Shown one piece after another: positions 55,060 through 64,000 of a stretch of DNA of 64,000 nt; within the stretch, counting starts at the first letter, position 1; each line of letters starts with the position of its first letter. Source of the stretch: Aphrocallistes beatrix (taxonomy: Eukaryota; Porifera; Hexactinellida; Sceptrulophora; Aphrocallistidae); contig OY725490.1 in the NCBI GenBank assembly GCA_963281255.1, positions 3,100,001-3,164,000 of the forward strand, given 5' to 3'. Below the pieces are notes generated by a model. The model was given only the letters and a program-made list of their open reading frames with translations. It was not told where the DNA came from and made no database searches. The translations under genes were made by a program, and so were the position numbers.

Positions 55060-55120
55060 CTAGAAAGGCTTTTCTTCTAATTAATTCATGAATTATTAAT
55101 TAGAAGAAAAGCCTTTCTAG
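55060..55120. repeat. perfect 26-bp-stem hairpin, copy 2
   Basis: Identical to 46258-46318. Confidence 0.75.
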
Positions 55121-55254
55121 AATTTTGCTACAGGATCTAGCAAAATCTAAAGACTGATCGGCCTTTGTGGGACGATATTAATCACAGGGACTTTCAAAGG
55201 CGTTTCAATCGAGTTTCAAACGCTTTTTAATCACATAAAATGCCAACTTGAACC

Positions 55255-55440
55255 ATGATAAAAGCGGGACGCGGCATCTAATTTCGCATGACATGGCGGG
55301 AATAGAGAAAGAAGTATTATACACATGAACTAAAAAAAGCTAGACATGATGGGGAAATTTCATGTAAAAACGGAAAAATTAGCCCATATAAAGAGATTAA
55401 AAAAAGCGGGACGTCCCGCCCAAAACGAGACTGTTGGAAT
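55255..55440 (-). repeat. dispersed 'GCGGGACG' repeat, in tandem copy 2
   Basis: Here the core is the palindrome GCGGGACGTCCCGC. In copy 1 the same site reads GACGTTCC. Confidence 0.55.
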
Positions 55441-55980
55441 ATATGCAATCATGTTTCAATCGCGTTCGAAACCCAATTGATGTACTATTAATTGAGCACA
55501 ATATATACGTATAGGGATAGGATAATTATTTTATACTTTAGATGCGCTTTAGGGATCAAATGTTATGATGGAAGAGTACGTTTTACGAAATGATCTAAGA
55601 ACCATACACATCATTCCAATATGCAAATGAGTGAATTAAAATTAATTTAGTATTTTATCACCAGTATCCGAATCCTTTCAATATGAAATAATCGGCAATG
55701 GAAAAACTAGTGATGGCATGATATGATCCACTAAGAATGGCATGTGCAATGCATAAATACATATACATACATATTCCAGTTTAGATTTTCCATTAAAATG
55801 CTAAAAATATCGAGATTCTACAGGGAGGGAGATTGCTGCTTATACTAGGGCGCCCCCTGTCACGGAATATATGGACCCCCTATGAAATGATTGGTCTCCC
55901 CTCTTGACACGTTTCTTTGTCGACAGATAGGTGACCATAACCGTTATGTCAGGTGGCCGTTATGTTGAGGTCAATTGTAA

Positions 55981-56118
55981 TATACGACAACTCGTAACAG
56001 ACAACTCGCAATACCGACAATTCGTTTTCGTGTTGCGAATTGTCAGTGTAATTGTCGTGTTGCGAATTGTCGGTGTAGTTGTCGGTGTTGCGAGTTGTCT
56101 GTTGCGAATTGTCGGACT
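55981..56118. repeat. small minisatellite of GTTGCGAATTGTCGG units and complements
   Basis: Units such as TGTTGCGAATTGTCGG occur 3-4 times after the inverted motif CGCAATACCGACAATTCG. Copy 1 (47222-47290) has one unit only, so the array expanded after the duplication. Confidence 0.75.
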
Positions 56119-56127
56119 CCCCTAAAG

Positions 56128-56460
56128 ATTCAAACTTTCGAGCAGGTTAATCTAAAACAATTCGTCCAGCCTAGCCCTGAGTCTTTAGCGAATGCGACGA
56201 ATAATCTTAAAGTTTTGGGAGCTCTGGATACAGAAGGTAACATCACCGAGGTAGGAATACAGATGTCCTTGTTTCCTGTTGACCCAGAAGTAGCTAGGAT
56301 GCTGGTAGCCAGTAAGGAGTACTCGTGTCAAGAGGATATCTTATCGCTTGCGGCAATGCTGAGTGGAGATCGACCCGGATCAGTATTTTACGCGATGAAA
56401 AAGGATGAACAAAAGTTCATCAAATCCAATCTAAGCTGCACCATAGCTCTACGCGCTTGA
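56128..56460 (+). pseudogene. DEAH-box helicase exon fragment, copy 2
   Basis: Same HA2 text as copy 1 (IQTFEQVNLKQF start, then 'GALDTEGNITEVGIQMSLFP' and 'AAMLSGDRPGSV'). The frame stays open past the duplication end (FYAMKKDEQKF) to a stop at 56458-56460. DHX proteins continue with a different sequence at this point, so it is probably an exon-derived relic, although a spliced exon of an unseen gene cannot be excluded. Confidence 0.7.
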
Positions 56461-56752
56461 TGTATTAATTGAGCAGAACTTTCCATATTTTTTGTTTTCC
56501 TAATTTCATGTTAAAAATATTTTTTATTTCTATTCCTTAAAGTTATAATTATTTTAATTATTTTGTATTTTAGATGTCCTGTTGGAATAAAATGTTATAA
56601 TATAATAGTTTTTATAAATGATCTAAGAACCACACACATCATTCCAATATGCAAACGGGGTTAATTAAAAGTTAATTAGTATTTTATCACCAGTATCCGA
56701 ATCCTTTCAATATGAAATAATCGGCATGGACACTGCATAAATACATATAGAC
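56459..56752. repeat. third, partial copy of a segment of the tandem unit
   Basis: 'ATGATCTAAGAACCA', 'CATCATTCCAATATGCAAA' and 'TATCACCAGTATCCGAATCC' match 46740-46990 and 55545-55770, but with greater divergence than between the two full copies. Confidence 0.75.
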
Positions 56753-56795
56753 GTACAAAAGTATTGGGACATCATATTCCTTTGCATCATAAGTA

Positions 56796-57139
56796 CACTC
56801 GAACCTCTCTTATCCGGGCAGTGCCGGACCGGAGGGTGCCCGGATAACAGAGGGTGCCCGGATAACAGAATTTGCCCGGATAATTCGAAAACATGTCTAT
56901 GCACATGAAGTTATTCTATAATATTTACGTACCAAGACAATATACGAGTACGCAAAACCCACAGTTTTACTAATTACATATTAATGTCAAAAAATAATAT
57001 TACATGATAATGATTGCTGGAATTGTGGTTAATAATTGACTTGAAAATAGGACAATGCATATTGACTAAATGTCGAAAGGGCTGCCCGGTTGAGAGAGGT
57101 GCCCGGATATCGGAGGTCCGGATAAGAGAGGTTCGAGTG
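56796..57139. mobile_element. 344-bp pogo-like MITE, 'CACTCGAACCTCTC' ends
   Basis: Ends CACTCGAACCTCTCTTATCC and, reversed, CACTCGAACCTCTCTTATCC are the same. Both are followed inward by repeated GTGCCCGGATA motifs. TA on both sides (56794-56795, 57140-57141). Confidence 0.88.
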
Positions 57140-57691
57140 TAATTATAAAACATAAATTTCGAAATATACACACCCGAATAAATGAATCTAAAAGTTCTAT
57201 AGAGAATCCTTACCAAAGCTAAATTACTAGCACCTGTATTACCTTGTGTCACTTGTCACTTGTTATGACCAGTATATATTATGGGATTAAATGGATCAAG
57301 GTGACACAAGCGATATTAATTACCCTTTAGGCATAATTGATGATTAGAAAACTTCTAAACTGTGTAACGCGAGTGTGTAATTTCGAAGTCTCAATGCGTA
57401 TATTGTTCATAATGCATATTTCAATTTCAAATTTGGAATGTCCAGAATTCTCTAGATGTATCAGAATATTCACATTTCATGTCTTACGAGTCACTTAATG
57501 AAGCTTCATTATTAGTCTGTCGACTGACATTTTTATAGATTTTTGACCTATAGTGATAGCAAGCTATTCCGAAATACACAGGCAATCCTAGGTACTACTT
57601 TACTATGGCTTAATTAGGACATCTACTTGTGACTTCATAGCACATATTAATCCTATCCAATTCTCAAATTACAATTGACACAGACGCTCTT

Positions 57692-57700
57692 CTATAAATA
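57692..57700 (+). promoter_or_regulatory. TATA box of NHL gene
   Basis: CTATAAATA 84 bases upstream of the ATG at 57784, the same motif and distance range as the ABCC genes. Confidence 0.6.
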
Positions 57701-57783
57701 GGAATGTGAAGCATATCTTCTCATATCCAAGCAATTTAGTTTCTATTCTTTCTTGACTAAATCCTCAGTTTTATATATAAAAG

Positions 57784-58674
57784 ATGGCTGGTATTATTGA
57801 CTCCGTAGGAGAACATCCTGAATACCTTTTTGACCACTTAATAATTACCGAACTTGCTGAATTAATGAAAACTTATTTTCCTAAAGAGCCTCGCTGTGTT
57901 GCCATAGATCAATTCACTGACAAAATTTATGTACTGATGGTTAATGACGATTTCAGATCTTGGGATGTGTTGTTCTGCTCTCCAGACTCTCAGCCTGGAG
58001 AGCAACTAGGATGGTTCTCATACGCGGACATAGGGCATATTTGCGGTATGGCGATACATAAGAAGGATCTCTATCTAGTCTCAGGGGAATGTTGCCTTCA
58101 TCATTTCAGGTTAACAGATTTTATTAGTCTCATTGGTAGCAAGAATAATTCAGGTTCTGGTATTGGAGAGTTCATGGGACCTAGACAACTTGATATTTCT
58201 AATGAGGGAGATCTGTACATCGCTGATTTCGGAAATAATCGTGTACAAATCCTGAATCGCAACCTTAAATGCAAGAGACACATTTCACACCACTCCATGT
58301 TAAAGCCACGTGATGTTAAACTGACACCAGATGAGGTTTATGTGCTAGGAGATAGTCCAGAGCAATCCACTCAATGCATCCACATTTTCACTCACATGGG
58401 CGAGAAATTACGTTCTGTTATCTTAGATAGGATCCTGAATAGTGTACAATGTCGTGGATTTTGTATAGATACTTATGGAAACGTTATTGTAATTGATAAT
58501 GCAACTTCACAAATCAAGTTCTTCACAAAAGAAGGAAATCTCTTCCAAACAATGGATACAAATAGTACTATACCATATTGGTCTAAGCATCTAATTGGAG
58601 TAGCATGGATGTCCAATCAGAAATTAGTTGTTTTATCTAAGGGTTTCCGCAATAGACTAAAAATATTTTATTAG
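57784..58674 (+). CDS. NHL-repeat beta-propeller protein, paralog of 37190 gene
   Basis: 296 residues in one exon. Blades visible: 'EPRCVAIDQFTDKIYVL' (~36), 'ICGMAIHKKDLYLVSG' (~87), 'GPRQLDISNEGDLYIADFG' with NNRVQIL (~132), 'KPRDVKLTPDEVYVLGD' (~178), 'CRGFCIDTYGNVIVID' (~222) and 'LIGVAWMSNQKLVVLS' ending LKIFY (~268). The first blades are more degenerate than in the 37190 paralog. No RING, B-box or coiled coil. It sits just beyond the ABC tandem duplication, mirroring the 37190 gene on the other side, so an older duplication of a larger block is likely. Promoter TATA at 57692. Start ATG has A at -3. Confidence 0.87.
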   Translation: MAGIIDSVGEHPEYLFDHLIITELAELMKTYFPKEPRCVAIDQFTDKIYVLMVNDDFRSWDVLFCSPDSQPGEQLGWFSYADIGHICGMAIHKKDLYLVSGECCLHHFRLTDFISLIGSKNNSGSGIGEFMGPRQLDISNEGDLYIADFGNNRVQILNRNLKCKRHISHHSMLKPRDVKLTPDEVYVLGDSPEQSTQCIHIFTHMGEKLRSVILDRILNSVQCRGFCIDTYGNVIVIDNATSQIKFFTKEGNLFQTMDTNSTIPYWSKHLIGVAWMSNQKLVVLSKGFRNRLKIFY

Positions 58675-59689
58675 CTTTAAATGTAATTGAACTGTCTAAA
58701 TATCCCATATTGTTTATTATAAATATGAACCATGCTTTGTAGAATTATGAGCATTTAACTCGTTAGCTTACTTTGCAATAGTTGGTTAGGGTAGTCGTTT
58801 TCAACCTTCATTGACTCTTTCACCTTAAAGTCTAGAATACATTGTAAGATGTATTCGCTTTTCTATTTAATACAGACCAAAATTGGCCCCCTTGAACACC
58901 TTAGTATGGGGGGGGGGGCATTTTTGTAGGGGTACCCATTTTGTTCAACACCATGGATATTTGACAAAGATGCCCCCCGGACCATTTTGTAGTGGGCCAT
59001 TATTGTCGAAACAACAGACCAACAGAACTACAAGTATTACGAACGATACTTCTGTGCTAGTTTTTCCATTAATTGAGAAAAATGACTGATCACTCTGAAA
59101 GTTCTCTCTTTCTGAACTGAGATTATAAAATCCTTTCTAATTTTGTATTCATTGAATCAAATACTTCTCTAAATTCATTATTTCCCAATGCAAACTCTGT
59201 TCATATAAAACGAACACGCTTGTCTTTCAAATGATAGGAAGGAATTCACTTACCAAATATGAGAAAATAATAGATGTGCTTTTTCGTTCTCTTAAGTTCA
59301 TATCCTAAAGATTGGAGACGTTTGACAGGGCTTTTGAGAGCACGAGCGGGCCCGTTTATAATTTGGATGCGAACTCCTTACTCTAAAGAAGAGTGAGACA
59401 CTACTGAATCACAGTTCACATAAACACTAAAATGTATCTGGGACTGTAGTATATAATTTGACTAGTAAGTCATCTGATTTTAAAATCACTCCATATTCAA
59501 CCTGCTCTTCGTAGTTCCTAAATTAAAATCCTATTGGCATTGATGGTCTAGGACGTCTGTATTTCTGTCATTCCATGGGATCTTAAAAATATATTGGACC
59601 GTTATAGCGAAGACCTAATTTGATAGAAGAAATCTGTACATCACAAATTTACTGAAAGAACTAGTATTTACATGCTAAATGGACAATTT
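58675..59689. other. intergenic, nothing recognised
   Basis: A G-run (58910-58918) and pieces resembling degraded repeats. No gene or complete element. Confidence 0.4.
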
Positions 59690-60154
59690 TATGAAATTAT
59701 ATTATCACTTAATAGGAAATAGTCTATTCGCAAATATCAAATGGAATTACATTTGAATGTCTAGATCTTGCGGTTTACAAGATATGATCTCAACTGACCA
59801 AAACACGTTTCCATAGCAACATTCCATGAAAAAATTCCAAATTTATCGTATTAACCCATTCACATCTCAGTTCTATGAAAAATGTTTTATAATAAGAACA
59901 CTTAGAAGTGCCCCTAAACGGCCTCTGAAAATCACCAAATTTGTCACAAATATAACCTATTGCGCAACCATACATATGGTGACTAATCTAAATTTTAACA
60001 ACGGATATGGGTACTTTGACACCATATTTATATATGCTGGTAATACATTCCTAAGCTCTATTGTGCTTTGTTAATGATTTAAGTCAGCTCATGTATTAGT
60101 TCAACCATCTTCTACCGCATCCCTAGTCCCAAATCCGCATGTTACTGTGAGGCC
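59690..60154. mobile_element. foldback element, interrupted partial copy 3
   Basis: Similar to the centre and right arm of 39234-40472, from 'TTATCACTTAATAGGAAATA' to 'GTTACTGTGAGGCC'. It stops at 60154 exactly where the Ginger-type element begins. The expected continuation (TTATATAGAG...) is missing. Confidence 0.78.
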
Positions 60155-60392
60155 TGTTGCATGATATTCTGAGATCGTGATATTTTGAGATTCTAGTATA
60201 GCATAACCATGGACGGCATATTACCATGATATTCTGAGATGTAGTCAATGTGAAGCTTGAGATTCACTTGTGGTTTACTAATATGTATGGATTTTTGCTT
60301 ATATAATCGACATTATTTCTTTTCATTATTGATAGTTGATTATTTTACTAATTTGCTACACAATTTCATTTATTGACTTGATTCGAATTGGA

Positions 60393-63300
60393 ATGAATTC
60401 ACAGGAATTCAACGAAATCGTCGAATTTCTTGGGAAAGGCATCTACCCAGAGTCAACCCAAAACTCCGCTCAACGGCAGTGGAATTTCAAAAGGAAGGCT
60501 AATCAGTATTGCCTGTCAGAAGAGGAGCCAAATCGACTTTATAAGGTAAGTATAATTTATTCACCAACCCTTTCGAGATTTGCGCAGAGTCAGGTTTCAA
60601 GCTCAAAATCCAGGATTTTATCCTTAAAATTCTCCCGTTGATATCAATATATTCCCCCATGTCGTTAGTGGCTTTTGTCCTCGACATCTAGAGTGGATTT
60701 TTTATCAAAAGAGTTCAGTGTTTACGATTGTAAAATCCTTGTAAATTTAGATTTGCATACAAAGCGGCCGAGAGTTGAAACTCCAAGTTCCTACTCGGGA
60801 TGAGTTGAAGGAATTATTGACTAAATTCCATGACAAACTCGGACATCCTGGGATTAATTCAACCGCTAATGGAATTCAGCAACAGTATACATGGGTTGGA
60901 ATGAATCCAGATATTGCAAATTATGTAAGTAAAATTTTGGAATTACATTATCATTAATTAGTACCATCTAATATTTACAAATGAACCTATTTGACTTCTC
61001 GAGAAAGGAAAAGTTTCTTTAGCATTTCAGTATGATCACGTAGAAGGATGCCAACTCCATGACCAAATTCAATTATTAAACTTTCTTGTTGGTCATGGAA
61101 AGAACAATAGATAATAATGATGCAGTTTTTGTAAAAACACTTATGTAAGACATACTTGGTAGGTTATAATAGTTTGACGCGCTTGCATTTATAATAATGA
61201 TTTTGTTTTAACTTTAAACTCTCATACTAGCAGAATTTGTGTCGGTTGTATTAATACTTATTCGTTAATATGTTTGATATAAGGTGAGAACTTGTGAATG
61301 CCAGCGCGAAAAGGCTCTACCACCACAGCCACAGAAAAAATTGCGACCAATTCCACCTCCAGAAAGACCATGGAAACACATAGGGATGGATTTAATATGT
61401 GATCTCCCGGAAACTTCCGATGGCTATAAACATGTATTAGTCACTGTTTGCTATCTATCCAAATATGTCGTTGCAAGACCTCTCAGAACCAAGACGACTA
61501 GTGAAGTTATTAGTCAGTTAGAAGATATCTACCTTGAGCTCGGATTGCCTGATATCATACAGCATGATCAAGGGAAAGAGTTCACCTCCAAGGTAAGTAC
61601 TATTTGTAGGTAATAACTTTGATGAATTTCCCTTTTTAACGTTACATCTATTAAAATTATTATTATTTTTAGGTATTTCAGGAGTTAAATAAGAAGCTAG
61701 GTATCGAAAACCGAAGTACCCGAGCGTATCACCCCATGGCAAATGGACTGGTTGAGGCTCACAACAAAATTTTGAAGATGTAAGTTCTAATTCGTATTAA
61801 CCAGAGTCATTTGTGTGCACAGAGGATCTTTTATGTATGCATTCTTAATAGTTGGTCAACCGGACCCAGCGCCGGCGCCACGGTTTTAGGAGTGGTCCGG
61901 TTTTTACCTAGCCAGGCGAAGGTTTTAAATACAGTTCTGCATAACAATTGAATATAGGAAGCTGAACAGGATGAAGATTGAATCTGGAAATACGAATTGG
62001 TCGCAACTACTGAAGCCAGCACTCCTCTGCATGAATTCCACTCTGAAAAAATCCCATGGAAATACACCATTCCGAGTGATGTGGGGAAGAGACTCAAGAT
62101 ATGAGGATCTAGTTCCATCTATCACTGGTGTGTCAGTGTCAGCAGAGGAGGATGTCGATACGGAGGAGGTTATTTATGCTCTCTACGACCATAATGAGGA
62201 TGAGAGTGCAAGAAACGTTTATTCTCTACCTGCAGAGGAGCCACAGAGCTCTATATCTGCTCTTGAGTCATTTCGAAATTCAACTTGCGATCTTGCTGGC
62301 GAATTAATTCGGAATGAACAATTGAAACAAAAGAGGCAATATGATAAAAAGGTTAATCGAATAAGGTATGTTATTCTAAATGTACGTATTATGTATAATA
62401 ATTCGAAATTACAGACGGATCAATTTAGTAACATTATGGATGATCTAATGGCATCGGAATTACTTATTTAGATATTATATAGTATTTAAGTTCTTGAAGT
62501 TGTTGAATGTCATTATCTCGATAATTAAGTTAATATACAATGCTCAAATTAGGTCCGAGGTAAAAGAGGGCGATGAGATTTTATACACGAACATGCCCAA
62601 GTTGAAGAAAATGCCTCACACAAAGCAAGAGAGTAAATACGTAGGGCCTTGTACTGTGGTACGTGTTACAGACAGCCATGCCATCATCTCTAACCATAAA
62701 GTTGGGTCTGGGAAGGAGAAGAAGATCCCAATCGATATCGTACGCCCATATTACAGACGTGAGGATATCGGCTCAACACGTAAGAGGCAGTGTGGAGATT
62801 TTATCAATCTTCAAACCAATCCAAGCAAGAAGCCTAGAATGGAGGTTAGAAATATGTCAAAAACAATTAAACATGACTTGATGAAATTTATTGATTCGTA
62901 TTTTTCTTTGCAGTCAGAGCAGCATCATCTTTTTGGATTTTCCAAACAAACAATTCTCTCAATTCTTGATGACTTCAAGGTATGTAGCAATACTTACGTA
63001 ACTACATACATACTATTAGAAAGTTGTAATCATCATTTTATGATGAAACTGCATCTTTGCGAAAGAATTTGACGAGTTAAATTTATTCCTTTCATCTCTC
63101 TATAGGCAATACTACAAAGGAATGTGCTAGACAACACATTCATGTCACCATTACATGAAGCTTTACACAATCGACTTCATCGTTTTCACAACTATGTTCC
63201 CAATACTCTCCTATTCACTTTCCTTCAAGATACCACGGGAGACCAAATGGTAATTTTTTTCTAAATTTTCATACAATGTTGCCGTGTATTTGAAATTTCA

Positions 63301-64000
63301 AAATATATATCACACCTAGAAATCAGAAATCAGAGAGCTTCTACTAAGCTGGACCGGAGAACTCTATCCGAAGTTAGGTGACTCACTTGCAGCCAAGTAC
63401 ACATACAAAGTTCTCTATGGAATTGTAAGTAATTTTAAGAATAGGATTTATATTAATTGGAAAGTACTTGGGTAATTTAAGAGATTTTATTTCTAGGCGA
63501 TCGAATATCTTAATACTATTCTTTGGGAAACATTTCCACATGATTGTAATAAGAAGTGTCTGAACTTGCCTAAAGAAATGCCTAAGATTTCAGTACGGTC
63601 CGAAAAGTGGCAGAGAGATACTTGTCTGAAGCTTGGACTCAAATATGAATCATCAATAAGACAACCACACAATCTCGTTGGACAGCCTATCTGTGATTAT
63701 CAACCATGGGAGACTGAAAGTATAATAGGAGATGGAAATTGTCTATTCCGTTGTCTCTCAATGATCATAACTGGGAGCCAAGAAAGCCACTTGCAACTTC
63801 GAGCAATAATTTAAAACTTTATTGCAAGTGAAGGAATAACAACACTTGGATGGTATTTCCACCAAAAAAATGTAACGCCATGCAAGTATCTTATGGACGA
63901 AAACCTAATTTGTCTAGAGGGAACTTGGGGTAGCGATGTGGAGATAATGGCAGCTTCAGCTATTCTTGATGTTGACATATTTGTTGCGAATAATGATTAT
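60393..64000 (+). CDS. Ginger1-type transposase/integrase gene with OTU domain, ~10 exons, partial
   Basis: Predicted exons, all phase-consistent: 60393-60545, 60751-60924, 61284-61592, 61673-61779, 61958-62365, 62553-62844, 62914-62979, 63106-63249, 63320-63424, 63497-64000. Donors are mostly GTAAGT or GTATGT; the one at 62845 (GTTAGA) is weak and that 69-base intron may be retained. Domains: zinc-type region HDKLGHPG ... VRTCECQ (exons 2-3), integrase Asp in HIGMDLICD, Asp in QHDQGKEF and Glu in NGLVEAHNK (35 residues between the last two, so DD35E), then 'KYVGPCTVV', a GPY/F-like segment, in exon 6, then helical exons, then OTU motif IIGDGNCLFRCLS in exon 10. An in-frame TAA at 63812-63814 interrupts the OTU domain, so this copy is probably not fully functional. 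The zinc knuckle has CxC where CxxC is usual. Confidence 0.82.
63497..64000 (+). CDS. OTU-like cysteine protease exon of the Ginger gene, with nonsense codon
   Basis: The exon starts after TTTCTAG. It contains GDGNCLFR (catalytic Asp and Cys of OTU peptidases) at about 63730-63755. After the TAA at 63812 the same frame continues with family-like text (NFIASEGITTLGWY, ENLICLEGTWGSDVEIMAAS), so the stop is a point mutation rather than the natural end. The catalytic His would lie beyond the window. Confidence 0.75.

Larger units (their letters stand above)
47735..56390. repeat. 8.8-kb tandem duplication, copy 2
   Basis: Direct repeat of 38957-47570. Small differences include 'TCAAGTAGGATT' expansion near 53895 and an enlarged minisatellite near 56031-56118. 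Confidence 0.95.
60155..64000 (+). mobile_element. Ginger-type DNA transposon, 5' part (runs off the window)
   Basis: It begins TGTTGCATGATATTCTGAG, with subterminal repeats of 'CATGATATTCTGAGAT' at 60162 and 60225. A TGTNR-like terminus and ~4-bp target duplication are, from memory, the Ginger pattern. The internal gene (H2C2-like zinc region, DDE integrase, GPY/F-like, OTU) fits Ginger1. The 3' end lies beyond 64000. Confidence 0.72.

Noticed and set aside
61831..62118. Minus-strand frames inside the integrase region
   Set aside because: Shadow of the transposase exon 5 on the opposite strand.
60155..64000. LTR retrotransposon or endogenous retrovirus
   Set aside because: No gag, protease, reverse transcriptase or LTR is seen. 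Introns plus an OTU domain point to a Ginger-type DNA transposon.

Overview
The window looks like nuclear DNA of an early-branching marine or freshwater invertebrate. A sponge is my best guess, but that is inference. The DNA is AT-rich and packed with short DNA-transposon derivatives (pogo/Tc1-mariner-like and hAT-like MITEs, foldbacks, a Helitron remnant, a Ginger-type transposon). The host genes have long uninterrupted reading frames: coiled-coil/NHL proteins, a very large GTPase of the GVIN type, an ABCC transporter, ribosomal protein eL14 and a family of multipass membrane proteins. Only the Ginger transposase gene at the right edge shows clear introns, with GTAAGT/TAG-type sites. No bacterial or viral genome features were seen.

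Layout: 1-5.1 kb is repeat-rich and holds a decayed NACHT (NLR-like) pseudogene on the minus strand. 5.2-6.2 kb holds an intact multipass membrane gene. 7.2-9.5 kb holds a Helitron Rep N-terminal remnant, a palindromic minisatellite between inverted and direct copies of a ~140-bp repeat, and half of a foldback MITE. 9.9-11.1 kb is a coiled-coil/NHL gene. 11.3-13.3 kb is nested MITEs. 14.5-19.4 kb is an intron-free 1643-residue GVIN-like GTPase flanked by inverted copies of a diverged repeat.

20.6-32.5 kb is a pair of direct segmental duplicates (about 21.03-25.87 kb and 26.38-32.5 kb). Each carries a minus-strand multipass membrane gene, and each later took different MITE insertions. The left copy's gene is truncated at the duplication breakpoint and joined to a foreign, frame-shifted C-terminus. 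33.6-34.0 kb is RPL14 (eL14). 34.8-35.5 kb is a TRIM-like coiled-coil/NHL pseudogene. 35.5-36.1 kb is a foldback with a hAT MITE inside it.

37.2-58.7 kb is a symmetrical block: an NHL-only gene, two direct 8.8-kb tandem copies each with a 1292-residue ABCC (MRP4-like) transporter and a DEAH-helicase exon fragment, then a second, closely related NHL-only gene. From 60.16 kb to the right edge lies a Ginger-type DNA transposon. It encodes an H2C2-like zinc region, a DD35E integrase, a GPY/F-like domain and an OTU-like protease domain in about ten exons. It appears to have inserted into an arm of the same foldback family that sits beside each ABC gene.

The host genes suggest an environment-response or immune-like neighbourhood (NACHT relic, GVIN GTPase, TRIM/NHL proteins, drug-efflux pump, lineage-specific receptor-like membrane proteins). 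That functional grouping is inference from family knowledge, not something the sequence proves.
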